From NCBI GenBank assembly GCA_025210345.1, contig JAOARX010000006.1, forward strand, positions 62,001 through 126,000: a DNA stretch of 64,000 nt. Reading direction: 5' to 3'. Source of the stretch: Pelagimonas sp. (GTDB taxonomy: Bacteria; Pseudomonadota; Alphaproteobacteria; Rhodobacterales; Rhodobacteraceae). Shown here piece by piece: positions 1-8,677 of the stretch (position 1 is its first letter; the number at the start of each line of letters is the position of its first letter). The notes below the pieces were generated by a model. It worked only from the letters and a program-made list of their open reading frames with translations. It was not told where the DNA came from and searched no databases. A program made the position numbers and the translations under genes.

Positions 1-283
1 CGATGAAATCCAAAAACGCCTGACCCACCTTTTTGAACACGGGTTTGTCCAGCAAAGTGACTTCGCCGTCATTGGCTGGGCGTGGATTGATCAACAGATC
101 GGGCCCGATCCCATGCACGCCGAAGGCTTCGTCCGGCATGCCCCGTTCGGGATTGATATACTGGTGATAGGTTTCCCCCGTGGGCACATGGTTGAACAGT
201 TCAACCGCCCCGATTTCCACGATCCGATCGCCGCTTTCGGGATCAAATCCCGTGGTTTCCGTATCCAGAGCAATTTCACGCAT
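1..283 (-). CDS. dnaQ: DNA polymerase III epsilon subunit, N-terminal part (cut by window edge)
   Basis: 3'-5' proofreading exonuclease of the replicative polymerase. Reading leftward from the ATG at 283 gives MREIALDTETTGFDPESGDR, with the Exo I motif DTETTG carrying the metal-binding Asp and Glu. About 94 codons are visible; the Exo II and III motifs and the C-terminal alpha-binding region lie beyond base 1. The start overlaps the end of coaE by 8 bases, and the gene is last in view of the leftward run maf-aroE-coaE-dnaQ, an order typical of the origin region in alphaproteobacteria. Confidence 0.93.
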   Translation of the reverse strand, partial: MREIALDTETTGFDPESGDRIVEIGAVELFNHVPTGETYHQYINPERGMPDEAFGVHGIGPDLLINPRPANDGEVTLLDKPVFKKVGQAFLDFI

Positions 284-869
284 GGGTCAGCTTTCGCAAT
301 ATGTCTTGGTGAATGTCAAAAACCTGCACGCGCGCATGGTCCAGACCATCGGTCTGGATCACATAGTCCGCTTTTTCGCATTTCTCTTCATTCGGCATTT
401 GCCGCGCCAGAATGCGATCAAGATCTTCTTCCGACATCGTACCCCGCGCCAAAACGCGTTCCCGTTGCGTTTCACGCGAAACATGCACACAGGCGGTTGC
501 GTTCATCTCTGCGTCTGCGCCGGTTTCGAACAGCAGGGGAATGTCAAAGACGCAAACCCTGTCCTGATGATTGGCTGCGAAATCTGCGCGGTCTTGCTGA
601 ACCAGGGGATGCACAATAGCTTCGATCCGGGGCAGAGCGGTGGGATCACTGGCGATCACCTGCCGCAGCTGATCGCGGCTGATCTGCCCGTCAACAATAG
701 CCTGCGGAAAGGCCTTGGACATGGGGGCAACCGCCGTGCCGCCCGCTTCGTACAGCCGATGAACCGCAGCATCCGCATCCCAGACGGCGCATCCCAGATC
801 TGCAAACATCTGGGCAGTTGTCGATTTTCCCATCCCGATTGAACCGGTCAACCCTAGTTTGAAAGTCAT
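276..869 (-). CDS. coaE: Dephospho-CoA kinase
   Basis: Catalyses the last step of coenzyme A synthesis, phosphorylating the 3'-hydroxyl of dephospho-CoA with ATP in the cytosol. The 197-residue length is normal. The P-loop GSIGMGKST lies at about residues 9-17 just after the start, as usual for the family. The later VSRETQRERV stretch is a common coaE motif, and its codons form a near-parS sequence (468-483). It overlaps aroE upstream by ATGA (866-869) and dnaQ downstream by 8 bases, so the run is translationally coupled. Confidence 0.96.
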   Translation of the reverse strand: MTFKLGLTGSIGMGKSTTAQMFADLGCAVWDADAAVHRLYEAGGTAVAPMSKAFPQAIVDGQISRDQLRQVIASDPTALPRIEAIVHPLVQQDRADFAANHQDRVCVFDIPLLFETGADAEMNATACVHVSRETQRERVLARGTMSEEDLDRILARQMPNEEKCEKADYVIQTDGLDHARVQVFDIHQDILRKLTHA

Positions 870-1693
870 CTCAGGACCGCCGCGCGGGTTGCCTCATCGA
901 CCTCGGGGCGCATACCGAACCAACGTTCAAAGCAGGGAACCGCTTGGTGCAGCAACATTCCCAAGCCGTCGACAACGGTTGCGCCCTGTTCTTGTGCGAC
1001 GCGCAGCAGCCTTGTCTGCAGGGGAGAATAAACCAGATCCGTGACGACCATGTCAGAATTCAGGGCATCCAGCGGCACGCGGAACTCGGCCTTTCCGGTC
1101 ATGCCCAATGACGACGTGTTCACCACCGTCGTACATCCATCCATGATATTTCCCGCCTGCACCCAATCATGCACGGTGATCTTGTCTCCGAATTCGGCCT
1201 GAAGTTGGTTCGCCCGCGCGCGGGTTCGGTTGGTGAGATGGATCTGCGGCACGCCAGCATCCAGCAAAGATGACAAAACCGCCCGCGCAGCGCCCCCAGC
1301 ACCAAACACCGCCGCGGGCCCCGCAGAGGGATCCCAATCCGGCGCCCCCGATCTCAGATTTTCTATGAACCCGTAACCATCTGTATTATCAGCATGAATT
1401 CCCCCCCCTGAAAAGGTAAGCGTGTTCGCTGCGCCAATCGTTTTGGCCGTGTCGGAAATCTCATCCGCGATCTCAAGCACCTTTTCCTTGAACGGAATGG
1501 TGACGTTCAACCCGACAAAGCCAAGCTTTGGCAGATGCCGCAGGGTTGTTTCCAGCTCATCTTTGGGCACATCCATGGGGATGTAATGACCCGCCAGACC
1601 ATTTTTCCGCAACCAATGACCAAACAGCTGAGGCGACTTTGAATGCGCAATCGGAGACCCGATGACACCGGCCAGGGGGATGCGATTTGTCAT
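866..1693 (-). CDS. aroE: Shikimate dehydrogenase
   Basis: NADPH-dependent reduction of 3-dehydroshikimate to shikimate in aromatic amino acid synthesis. The 275 residues include the shikimate-binding SKSPQ motif near residue 19, NVTIPFKE with the catalytic Lys near residue 70, the ADNTDG loop near residue 104 and a GAGGAARA dinucleotide-binding glycine loop near residue 135. This is the full AroE layout rather than a quinate dehydrogenase, though paralogues cannot be separated by eye. It overlaps coaE and maf by 4 bases each. Confidence 0.96.
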   Translation of the reverse strand: MTNRIPLAGVIGSPIAHSKSPQLFGHWLRKNGLAGHYIPMDVPKDELETTLRHLPKLGFVGLNVTIPFKEKVLEIADEISDTAKTIGAANTLTFSGGGIHADNTDGYGFIENLRSGAPDWDPSAGPAAVFGAGGAARAVLSSLLDAGVPQIHLTNRTRARANQLQAEFGDKITVHDWVQAGNIMDGCTTVVNTSSLGMTGKAEFRVPLDALNSDMVVTDLVYSPLQTRLLRVAQEQGATVVDGLGMLLHQAVPCFERWFGMRPEVDEATRAAVLR

Positions 1694-2289
1694 GATTGGA
1701 TCACTCCTTTGATTGCGAGATAGTTCAACAGCTCGATAAGAGGCATCCCCAGGATCGTAAAGTGATCCCCATGAATACGCGAGAACAGCCTCACACCTTC
1801 TTTTTCAAGCTTATACCCCCCCACAGACGTCCCGATGTCGGGCCAATTGCGATCAAGATAGGCCTCAAGATAGTCGTCTGACAGGGATTTCATCGTCAAC
1901 CGCGCGATGGACACATGTCTCCAGACCGGCTGAGTTTCGTGATAGAGAACCGCAGCGGACAATAATTTATGGGTTTTGCCGGCCAACGTCACGATCTGGT
2001 CGCGCGCCTCTTGCCGTGATGTGGGTTTGGACAGGATCTGGCCGTCGTGCTCAAGAACCTGGTCACAACCCAACACATAGGCATCGGGAAACTTGCGGCT
2101 GATCTTGGCGGCCTTGGCCTCGGCGAGGGCATCCGCAATGTCGCGCGGATTGGCCTCTTCTTGCAGAAGCGCCTGCTTTAGTGATTCTTCGTCAACTCTG
2201 GGCGATTCGATTTCAATCGCCAGACCTGCATTTTTCAGAAGATCAGCACGGATTCGGGAGCCAGAAGCGAGGATCAAGTCAAAAGACAT
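1690..2289 (-). CDS. maf: Maf-family nucleotide pyrophosphatase
   Basis: Maf proteins hydrolyse non-canonical or excess nucleoside triphosphates to monophosphates. The protein starts MSFDLILASGSRIRADLL, the standard Maf N-terminus (ASxSxxR), and contains GCDQVLEHDG with the conserved Asp. I chose the ATG at 2289 (199 residues) over an upstream in-frame start at 2361, which would add 24 non-family residues. Substrate (dTTP/UTP or m7GTP) is not settled by sequence. It is the first gene of the leftward run leaving the putative origin and overlaps aroE by 4 bases. Confidence 0.93.
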   Translation of the reverse strand: MSFDLILASGSRIRADLLKNAGLAIEIESPRVDEESLKQALLQEEANPRDIADALAEAKAAKISRKFPDAYVLGCDQVLEHDGQILSKPTSRQEARDQIVTLAGKTHKLLSAAVLYHETQPVWRHVSIARLTMKSLSDDYLEAYLDRNWPDIGTSVGGYKLEKEGVRLFSRIHGDHFTILGMPLIELLNYLAIKGVIQS

Positions 2290-2583
2290 GGGGATTGTTT
2301 TGAGGAAAACCTTGTGTGGGAACCTAGTGATCTTTCTGAGGAAAAACCCGCCCCGTTGCAAGCTTGGGGACGAAACAACAGGTCATGCCCAGAACAACAG
2401 CGCCTATCCGTCTGTGGGAAAGGAAAACTTGGACCGTGGGAAAACCCCAAGATCAGAAGATAGATCCACAAGACTGGCCGGACCTCAGCGCATTCACCGC
2501 AGACCTAAAGTCACTGTTAAACAAGGTTACAAAACCGTTACGCAAAGTTGCTGACGGATTGCCCCACGGTTTCACCCACAGGC

Positions 2584-2626
2584 TTATCCGCTGTGAATAA
2601 CTGGTCGGAGGATTCAGTTATCCACC
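2584..2626. promoter_or_regulatory. Core cluster of DnaA-box-like sites
   Basis: Three DnaA-box-like 9-mers lie within 43 bases: TTATCCGCT at 2584-2592 (7 of 9), TGTGAATAA at 2592-2600 (exact reverse complement of TTATTCACA), and TTATCCACC at 2618-2626 (8 of 9). A GATTC CcrM site at 2611-2615 lies between the last two. The AT-rich stretch begins immediately to the right, an arrangement matching initiator binding next to an unwinding region. Confidence 0.7.
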
Positions 2627-2732
2627 GAAAATCGTTCCTCTAACAAAATCAAAATCCTTCATTCTTTCTTATATTATTATTGATCACCCCTCACTGTCAG
2701 GGCTGCGTTGACTCAGAACACATGCATGAGCT

Positions 2733-2752
2733 AAGAGGGGGCAACTCCTCTT
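2733..2752 (+). promoter_or_regulatory. GCAA-tetraloop hairpin in rho leader
   Basis: AAGAGGGG (2733-2740) pairs with CTCCTCTT (2745-2752) through seven Watson-Crick pairs and one G-U, closing a GCAA loop of the GNRA class. It lies 61 bases before the rho start, downstream of a weak TTGACT (2708-2713) -35-like element that overlaps a GACTC methylation site. No run of Ts follows, so it does not look like an intrinsic terminator. A role in rho autoregulation or RNA stability is possible but inferred. Confidence 0.45.
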
Positions 2753-2813
2753 CTGGAGCAATTTCCCTAATATATCTTAACCAAGGACCAGAGCGGTCCA
2801 AGTAAGGCATGGC

Positions 2814-4085
2814 ATGACCGAAGAACGTTTGAACCTTGCAGATCTCAAAGCGAAAAGCCCCAAAGATCTTTTGGCGATGGCTGAAGAGCTTGAGATCGAA
2901 AATGCATCGACCATGCGCAAGGGTGAGATGATGTTCCAGATTCTGCGCGAACGTGCAGATGATGGCTGGGACATTTTTGGGGATGGCGTTCTAGAAGTGC
3001 TGCAAGATGGGTTTGGGTTTTTGCGCTCGCCCGAGGCGAACTATCTGCCGGGCCCTGATGATATCTATGTGTCGCCCGATATGATCCGCAAATATTCCCT
3101 GCGCACCGGCGATACCATCGAAGGTCAGATCAAGGCCCCCGACGGGGATGAGCGTTATTTTGCGCTGGTTGCCGTGACAAAGATCAACTTTGAAGAGCCG
3201 GAAAAAGCGCGTCATAAAATTGCGTTTGACAACCTGACCCCGCTGTATCCCGACGAACGCCTCAAGATGGAGATCGAAGATCCGACAATCAAGGATCGCT
3301 CGGCCCGGATCATCGACTTGGTATCGCCCATCGGTAAGGGTCAGCGCTCTCTGATCGTGGCTCCGCCGCGAACAGGTAAAACGGTACTGCTGCAGAACAT
3401 TGCGCATTCGATCGAAAAGAACCATCCGGAATGCTATTTGATCGTTCTCCTGATCGATGAACGTCCGGAAGAAGTGACCGACATGCAGCGTTCGGTTCAG
3501 GGCGAAGTGGTATCATCGACCTTTGATGAACCTGCGGGCCGCCACGTTGCGGTGTCGGAGATGGTCATCGAAAAAGCAAAACGACTGGTTGAGCATAAAC
3601 GAGATGTTGTGATCCTACTTGATTCGATCACAAGACTTGGTCGCGCCTTCAACACTGTGGTGCCGTCGTCGGGTAAAGTTTTGACCGGTGGTGTGGACGC
3701 AAACGCACTGCAGCGTCCGAAACGTTTCTTTGGTGCCGCTCGAAACATCGAAGAGGGTGGGTCACTGACGATCATTGCCACCGCGCTGATCGACACGGGT
3801 TCGCGGATGGATGAGGTGATCTTTGAAGAATTCAAAGGGACCGGTAACAGCGAGATTGTTCTGGATCGCAAGGTGGCTGACAAACGCGTCTTCCCGGCGA
3901 TTGATATCTTGAAGTCGGGCACGCGTAAGGAAGATCTGCTGGTGGATAAGATCGACCTGCAAAAGACCTTTGTCTTGCGCCGTATTCTTAACCCCATGGG
4001 CACCACCGACGCGATTGAATTCCTTTTGTCTAAACTCAAGCAGACAAAGACAAACTCTGAATTCTTTGATTCAATGAACAGCTGA
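2814..4085 (+). CDS. rho: Transcription termination factor Rho
   Basis: Hexameric RNA-dependent ATPase that ends transcription at unstructured C-rich RNA. The 423 residues show the Rho N-terminal helical domain ([20 protein letters not shown]), the cold-shock-type RNA-binding fold ([20 protein letters not shown]), the Q-loop GKGQR, the P-loop APPRTGKT at about 183-190 and the Walker [15 protein letters not shown] near 265. The ATG at 2814 is preceded by a purine-rich AGTAAGG; a two-codon frame (ATGGCATGA, 2809-2817) overlaps the start. First gene of the rightward origin-side run, 5 bases before mnmE. Confidence 0.98.
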   Translation: MTEERLNLADLKAKSPKDLLAMAEELEIENASTMRKGEMMFQILRERADDGWDIFGDGVLEVLQDGFGFLRSPEANYLPGPDDIYVSPDMIRKYSLRTGDTIEGQIKAPDGDERYFALVAVTKINFEEPEKARHKIAFDNLTPLYPDERLKMEIEDPTIKDRSARIIDLVSPIGKGQRSLIVAPPRTGKTVLLQNIAHSIEKNHPECYLIVLLIDERPEEVTDMQRSVQGEVVSSTFDEPAGRHVAVSEMVIEKAKRLVEHKRDVVILLDSITRLGRAFNTVVPSSGKVLTGGVDANALQRPKRFFGAARNIEEGGSLTIIATALIDTGSRMDEVIFEEFKGTGNSEIVLDRKVADKRVFPAIDILKSGTRKEDLLVDKIDLQKTFVLRRILNPMGTTDAIEFLLSKLKQTKTNSEFFDSMNS

Positions 4086-4090
4086 TCTTG

Positions 4091-5374
4091 ATGGATACAA
4101 TCTTTGCACTTGCCAGCGCCCCGGGAAAAGCCGGGGTCGCTGTTGTTCGCGTTTCAGGACCAAGCGCGGGATTGGCTGCAAAAAAGCTCTGCGGGCAAAC
4201 GCCTGAGCCGCGCTTTGCCGCGCTTTGTCGAATCACCGCCAGAGATGGGGAGTATCTTGATCAGGCCTTGGTGATTTTCTTCGAAGAAGGGGCAAGTTTC
4301 ACCGGAGAAGAGGTGGTTGAGTTTCACGTCCACGGCAGTGTCGCGATCGTTCAGGAACTTTTGAGAACACTAAGCGAGATTGACGGGCTAAGGTTGGCCG
4401 AACCAGGTGAGTTTTCTCGACGCGCCTTGGAAAACGGCAAGATGGATCTGACCCAGATCGAAGCCCTGTCTGATCTGATCGAAGCAGAGACAGAATCACA
4501 AAGAAAACATGCACTTAACGTATTGAATGGCGCACTTTCAGAACGTGTTGGAATGTGGCGGGAAAAGCTTGTTCGGGCTGTTTCGCTGCTGGAAGCCACC
4601 ATTGATTTCGCTGATGAAGAAGTCCCAGTGGACGTGTCAGACGACGTTTCTGAGCTGTTGAACAGCGTTATTCCGCAAATTCAGTCGGAAATCTCTGGTT
4701 TGAAAATTACAGAGCGAATGAAGACCGGGTTCGAAGTGGCGATTGTTGGTCCGCCGAACGCTGGAAAATCGACGCTGCTGAACTATCTTTCTGGTCGTGA
4801 TGCCGCGATTACCTCTGAAATCGCTGGGACAACGCGTGATGTGATCGAAGTGCGTATGGATATGAAGGGTCTTTCTGTGACCCTGCTTGATACCGCCGGC
4901 ATCCGGACCTCAGAAGACGAAATCGAATCGATCGGTGTTGAGCGTGCGATCGAACGTGCCAAGCAAGCAGATATGCGCCTGCATCTTGTGTTGCCAGGTG
5001 AGGAACCAGTTCTGCAACCCACAACCGGAGACCTCGTTTGCATCGCCAAGCAAGATAGCAATCCGCATCCGAATTCAATTTCTGGAAAAACGGGCAATGG
5101 CGTCGCGCGCGCCATTGATGAGATCACTGATCACTTAAGGTCTATGGTTCGTGATATGTCATTGGTGAGTCGCGAACGTCATCGGCTTGTGCTGGTTGAT
5201 GGGCTTGAGCATCTTAATCTTGGGCGTGATCTGTTGAAAGACGGTCCAGATATGTATGAGATCACAAGCGAAGAAATTCGTGTCGGTATCCGAAGACTTG
5301 AGTCTTTGTTAGGATATGTAGATGTTGAACATCTTCTAGGAGAGATTTTCGCGAATTTCTGCGTTGGAAAATGA
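4091..5374 (+). CDS. mnmE: tRNA uridine-5-carboxymethylaminomethyl modification GTPase MnmE
   Basis: With MnmG it installs the carboxymethylaminomethyl group on wobble uridine 34 of certain tRNAs. An N-terminal tetrahydrofolate-binding domain is followed by a helical domain split by a G domain, with G1 GPPNAGKST at about 220-228, G2 EIAGTTRD and G3 DTAG. The G4 position reads AKQD rather than NKxD. It ends FCVGK, the family-typical C-terminus with the conserved Cys. I use the ATG at 4091; a TTG at 4088 is possible. Its stop and the mnmG start are in the same frame, one codon apart. Confidence 0.97.
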   Translation: MDTIFALASAPGKAGVAVVRVSGPSAGLAAKKLCGQTPEPRFAALCRITARDGEYLDQALVIFFEEGASFTGEEVVEFHVHGSVAIVQELLRTLSEIDGLRLAEPGEFSRRALENGKMDLTQIEALSDLIEAETESQRKHALNVLNGALSERVGMWREKLVRAVSLLEATIDFADEEVPVDVSDDVSELLNSVIPQIQSEISGLKITERMKTGFEVAIVGPPNAGKSTLLNYLSGRDAAITSEIAGTTRDVIEVRMDMKGLSVTLLDTAGIRTSEDEIESIGVERAIERAKQADMRLHLVLPGEEPVLQPTTGDLVCIAKQDSNPHPNSISGKTGNGVARAIDEITDHLRSMVRDMSLVSRERHRLVLVDGLEHLNLGRDLLKDGPDMYEITSEEIRVGIRRLESLLGYVDVEHLLGEIFANFCVGK

Positions 5375-5377
5375 GGA

Positions 5378-7255
5378 GTGTTTCACGTGAAACATTTTGA
5401 CTTTGATGTTGCCGTCATAGGTGGCGGCCATGCCGGCACAGAAGCCGCTGCCGCAGCCGCGCGGTTTGGTGCAAAGACCGTTCTGATCACTCTTAAAAAA
5501 TCTGATCTGGGCGTTATGTCTTGTAACCCGGCGATCGGGGGACTGGGTAAAGGGCATCTTGTCCGAGAGATAGACGCCCTGGATGGCATTATGGGCCGCG
5601 TGGCAGATAAATCTGGTATTCAGTATCGCCTTTTGAATCGCAGGAAAGGCCCCGCGGTTCAGGGTCCAAGAACGCAATCAGATCGTAAACTCTATCGCAA
5701 AGCGATGATTTCAGAAATTTCAGCGACAAAGAACCTGACGGTTGTCGAAGGTGAAGTGGTCGATCTGGAAATAGAGTCCGGGCGCGTAAGTGGTGTACGG
5801 CTGGCTGACGATACCGTAATTTCTGCGCAAAATACCATCCTGACCAGCGGGACATTTCTTCGGGGTTTGATCCATATTGGTGATCAAAGCCACCCTGGCG
5901 GCCGAATGGGTGATCAACCTTCCATTAGGCTCGCCGAACGAATCGATGATTTCGGGTTGCAGCTTGGTAGGCTTAAGACGGGAACGCCTCCTAGGCTTGA
6001 TGGGAGGACGATTCAATGGGAGGGGCTAGATCGTCAGCCCGGAGATGAAGATCCTGTCCAGTTCTCATTTCTTTCTCGTGGTGTAGAGATTCCGCAGATT
6101 TCCTGTGGCATTACACATACAAACGAAAAAACGCATGAGGTAATACGAGCCAACTTAGATCGATCTGCCATGTACGGGGGGCACATTGATGGCATCGGTC
6201 CCAGGTATTGCCCATCGATTGAGGATAAAGTTGTCCGGTTTGCGGAAAAAGGATCCCACCAAGTTTTCCTAGAGCCCGAAGGCTTGGATGATTCCACTGT
6301 TTATCCGAACGGCATTTCAACCTCTTTGCCGATTGAAGTCCAGGAAGAGTATGTGCGTTCCATTGTCGGACTGGAGGCCGTTGAAATACTTCAGCCCGGG
6401 TACGCGATCGAATATGACTATGTAGACCCCCGCGCGTTGGGGTCGACTCTTTCGCTAAAGGATGTTGCTGGTCTTTATCTTGCGGGGCAGATCAACGGGA
6501 CAACAGGATATGAAGAGGCAGCTGCCCAGGGTTTGGTCGCGGGTTTGAACGCCGCCGCTGATGCCCTGGATAAGGACCGGATTATATTTTCTAGGTCCAA
6601 TAGCTACATAGGTGTGATGATTGACGATCTGACCACCAAAGGTGTTTCAGAGCCCTATCGGATGTTCACCAGTCGCGCCGAATTCCGTCTTAGCCTAAGA
6701 GCGGATAACGCGGATCAACGGCTTACACCCGTCGCAATTGAGCGTGGATTTTGCAGTGGGTCGCGCGAACGCGCGTTTTCTATGAAGGTAGAGAAGCTCA
6801 CGTCAGGGCGCGAACAGCTTGAATCAATGTTGTTCTCGCCGACGCAAGTTCGTAGCGCAGGTGTAAATGTGACCCTTGATGGAACAAAACGTAGTGGTTT
6901 CCAGCTGTTGTCATTCAAGGAGATTGGGATTGATACGCTGAGTTCTCTGGACAGTAGTGTTTTGGAGATTGATCCTGATATTGCGCTTCAACTGGAACGT
7001 GAGGCGCTGTATGCGAACTACATTGAGCGTCAAAAGCAAGATGTCGAGATGCTGCGTAGAGATGAAGAATTGGAAATTCCCAGCGATTTTACCTATGCTG
7101 ATCTTCCGGGGTTGTCGAATGAGTTGCAAGCCAAGCTTATCAGGAACCGTCCTGAAAACATTGCACAAGCTGCCCGGGTAGAAGGTATGACACCTGCAGC
7201 ACTGACGCTTTTGGTTGCCAAGATCAAATCTTTCACAAGAAAGAAATCTGCATGA
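5378..7255 (+). CDS. mnmG: tRNA uridine-5-carboxymethylaminomethyl modification enzyme MnmG
   Basis: FAD-dependent partner of MnmE in wobble-uridine modification. GGGHAG at residues 15-20 is the FAD-binding loop, and [13 protein letters not shown] and [14 protein letters not shown] are MnmG signatures. The length of 625 residues is normal. The N-terminus MFHVKH is encoded by a perfect parS site (5379-5394), which constrains these codons. The GTG at 5378 directly abuts its GAGGAG ribosome-binding sequence (5373-5378); the in-frame GTG at 5387, 8 bases downstream, has better spacing and may be the true start. Confidence 0.97.
   Translation: MFHVKHFDFDVAVIGGGHAGTEAAAAAARFGAKTVLITLKKSDLGVMSCNPAIGGLGKGHLVREIDALDGIMGRVADKSGIQYRLLNRRKGPAVQGPRTQSDRKLYRKAMISEISATKNLTVVEGEVVDLEIESGRVSGVRLADDTVISAQNTILTSGTFLRGLIHIGDQSHPGGRMGDQPSIRLAERIDDFGLQLGRLKTGTPPRLDGRTIQWEGLDRQPGDEDPVQFSFLSRGVEIPQISCGITHTNEKTHEVIRANLDRSAMYGGHIDGIGPRYCPSIEDKVVRFAEKGSHQVFLEPEGLDDSTVYPNGISTSLPIEVQEEYVRSIVGLEAVEILQPGYAIEYDYVDPRALGSTLSLKDVAGLYLAGQINGTTGYEEAAAQGLVAGLNAAADALDKDRIIFSRSNSYIGVMIDDLTTKGVSEPYRMFTSRAEFRLSLRADNADQRLTPVAIERGFCSGSRERAFSMKVEKLTSGREQLESMLFSPTQVRSAGVNVTLDGTKRSGFQLLSFKEIGIDTLSSLDSSVLEIDPDIALQLEREALYANYIERQKQDVEMLRRDEELEIPSDFTYADLPGLSNELQAKLIRNRPENIAQAARVEGMTPAALTLLVAKIKSFTRKKSA
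5379..5394. promoter_or_regulatory. parS: parS centromere site 1
   Basis: TGTTTCACGTGAAACA is a perfect 16-base palindrome and identical to the known chromosomal parS sequence bound by ParB in alphaproteobacteria. It sits on the mnmG start codon region, about 2.8 kb from the putative origin and 3.3 kb from parB. ParB loads here and spreads to form the segregation complex that ParA moves. Confidence 0.95.
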
Positions 7256-7866
7256 CAATGACGCTGGGGGATTTGAGTGTTTCACGTGAAACAATTCAGG
7301 ACTTGTCTGCCTATCGGGATCTATTGGAGAAATGGAATCCGAAAATAAATCTTGTGGCGAAATCCACACTGAAAGAGGCATGGCATCGGCACTTTTTGGA
7401 CTCAGCTCAGATCTATTCTTTGGCCGGCCAAAATGTGCAGACTTGGGTCGATCTTGGAAGTGGGGGTGGGTTCCCCGGGTTGGTCGTTGCAACGCTGGCA
7501 AAAGAGAAAAGCCCCAGGACCAAGTTTCATTTGATCGAAAGTGATCAGCGAAAATCGGCTTTTCTAAGGACCGTGATTCGAGAATTGCATCTAAATGCGA
7601 CCGTGTATTCGAAGCGAATCGAAGATGTTTCTGACCTAAAAGCCGACGTGATTTCAGCGCGCGCGCTCGCGTCTTTGACTGATCTTATAGGATTCTCGCA
7701 ACATTTGCTGACAAAAGATGGCACGGCGCTGTTCATGAAAGGAGAAAGCTGGGGAAAAGAGCTGGAGATCGCGAAGGAAACGTGGCGCTTTGAGCATAAA
7801 ACTCATAAAAGTTTAACTGAGGAAAATGCGGTAATTCTGGAACTTAAGGATCTTATCCATGACTGA
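7252..7866 (+). CDS. rsmG: 16S rRNA (guanine-527-N7)-methyltransferase
   Basis: Methylates N7 of G527 in the 530 loop of 16S rRNA using S-adenosylmethionine. The SAM-binding loop [10 protein letters not shown] lies at about 67-76, and the preceding [13 protein letters not shown] and HFLDS are RsmG family signatures. It is 204 residues, with its start overlapping the mnmG stop by ATGA; ATG 7258 is an alternative. Codons 9-14 contain the second perfect parS. It overlaps parA by 8 bases, keeping the rsmG-parA-parB order. Confidence 0.96.
   Translation: MTMTLGDLSVSRETIQDLSAYRDLLEKWNPKINLVAKSTLKEAWHRHFLDSAQIYSLAGQNVQTWVDLGSGGGFPGLVVATLAKEKSPRTKFHLIESDQRKSAFLRTVIRELHLNATVYSKRIEDVSDLKADVISARALASLTDLIGFSQHLLTKDGTALFMKGESWGKELEIAKETWRFEHKTHKSLTEENAVILELKDLIHD
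7278..7293. promoter_or_regulatory. parS: parS centromere site 2
   Basis: A second exact TGTTTCACGTGAAACA palindrome lies inside the start of rsmG, where it encodes part of SVSRETI. Like site 1 it is preceded by GAG, so 19 bases are identical between copies. The sites are 1899 bases apart, a clustered arrangement known to help ParB nucleate. Confidence 0.95.
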
Positions 7867-8668
7867 TCTCACACGCCCGGCGGGGCCAAGAATTATTGCC
7901 GTTGCCAATCAGAAGGGTGGTGTTGGAAAGACCACAACGACGATTAACCTGGCGGCTGCTTTGGGTGAAATTGGTTATAATGTCCTGATTGTAGATCTGG
8001 ATCCTCAGGGGAACGCCTCAACCGGGCTTGGGATTGAGCCAGAGGATCGTGAGTACACCACTTACGAATTCATGCTCGAAGATCTCGATCTGGATGATGT
8101 GATTCTTGATACCAACACGCGCAATCTATCTTTAATTCCTGCCACTGTTGATCTCTCGTCAGCGGATATCGAACTGATTGCGAATGAAAAGCGCAGTCAC
8201 CTGCTGCACGATGCCCTTCGACAGCCCGCCTTGGATGGGTTTGAATTTGACTATGTCTTGATTGATTGTCCGCCTTCTCTGAATCTGCTGACCGTGAATG
8301 CCATGGTCGCCGCGCATTCTGTTCTGGTTCCGCTTCAAAGCGAGTTCTTTGCGCTTGAGGGCCTGTCGCAATTGATGATGACCATTCGCGAAGTGCGCCA
8401 AACCGCAAATCCCAGACTTCGGATTGAGGGGGTCGTCCTGACAATGTTCGACGCACGCAACAACCTTTCGCAACAGGTTGAGCAAGACGCGCGCGAAAAT
8501 CTGGGTGACCTGGTGTTCAATGTTGTGATCCCGCGAAATGTCCGCGTGTCCGAGGCACCTTCATATGCCATGCCCGTTCTGAGCTATGATTCCACGTCGA
8601 AGGGGTCCATTTCTTATCGCGCGCTTGCGCGGGAAATGGTGCAAAAACACGAAACACTGGCCGCATAA
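7859..8668 (+). CDS. parA: Chromosome-partitioning ATPase ParA
   Basis: DNA-binding ATPase that forms a gradient on the nucleoid and pulls ParB-parS complexes apart. The deviant Walker A KGGVGKT lies at 19-25 (signature Lys present), DLDPQGNASTG follows near 46, and the Walker B region VLIDCPPSLNLLT is near 120. At 269 residues with a short N-terminus it is the chromosomal (Soj-like) type, not a plasmid ParA with an N-terminal helix-turn-helix. It starts inside the rsmG end and is 9 bases from parB. Confidence 0.97.
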   Translation: MTDLTRPAGPRIIAVANQKGGVGKTTTTINLAAALGEIGYNVLIVDLDPQGNASTGLGIEPEDREYTTYEFMLEDLDLDDVILDTNTRNLSLIPATVDLSSADIELIANEKRSHLLHDALRQPALDGFEFDYVLIDCPPSLNLLTVNAMVAAHSVLVPLQSEFFALEGLSQLMMTIREVRQTANPRLRIEGVVLTMFDARNNLSQQVEQDARENLGDLVFNVVIPRNVRVSEAPSYAMPVLSYDSTSKGSISYRALAREMVQKHETLAA

Positions 8669-8677
8669 GAGGCAAAA

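Larger units (their letters stand above)
2290..2813. other. oriC: Putative chromosomal replication origin (oriC)
   Basis: This is a 524-base gap between two outward-facing gene blocks. It carries one perfect DnaA box (TTATTCACA, reverse strand, 2592-2600), TTATCCACC at 2618-2626 (8 of 9), and 7-of-9 matches at 2413-2421 (reverse), 2462-2470, 2572-2580 and 2584-2592. An AT-rich tract follows at about 2627-2690, as expected of an unwinding element. GANTC sites, which CcrM would methylate, lie at 2611-2615 and 2710-2714. Two parS sites sit 3-5 kb away with parA and parB. No convincing gene was found: the 78-codon open frame at 2364-2600 looks like chance. Function is inferred. Confidence 0.75.

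Noticed and set aside
2364-2600. 78-codon open frame in the origin gap
   Set aside because: No recognisable motif, no good ribosome-binding site, and it covers the DnaA-box cluster.
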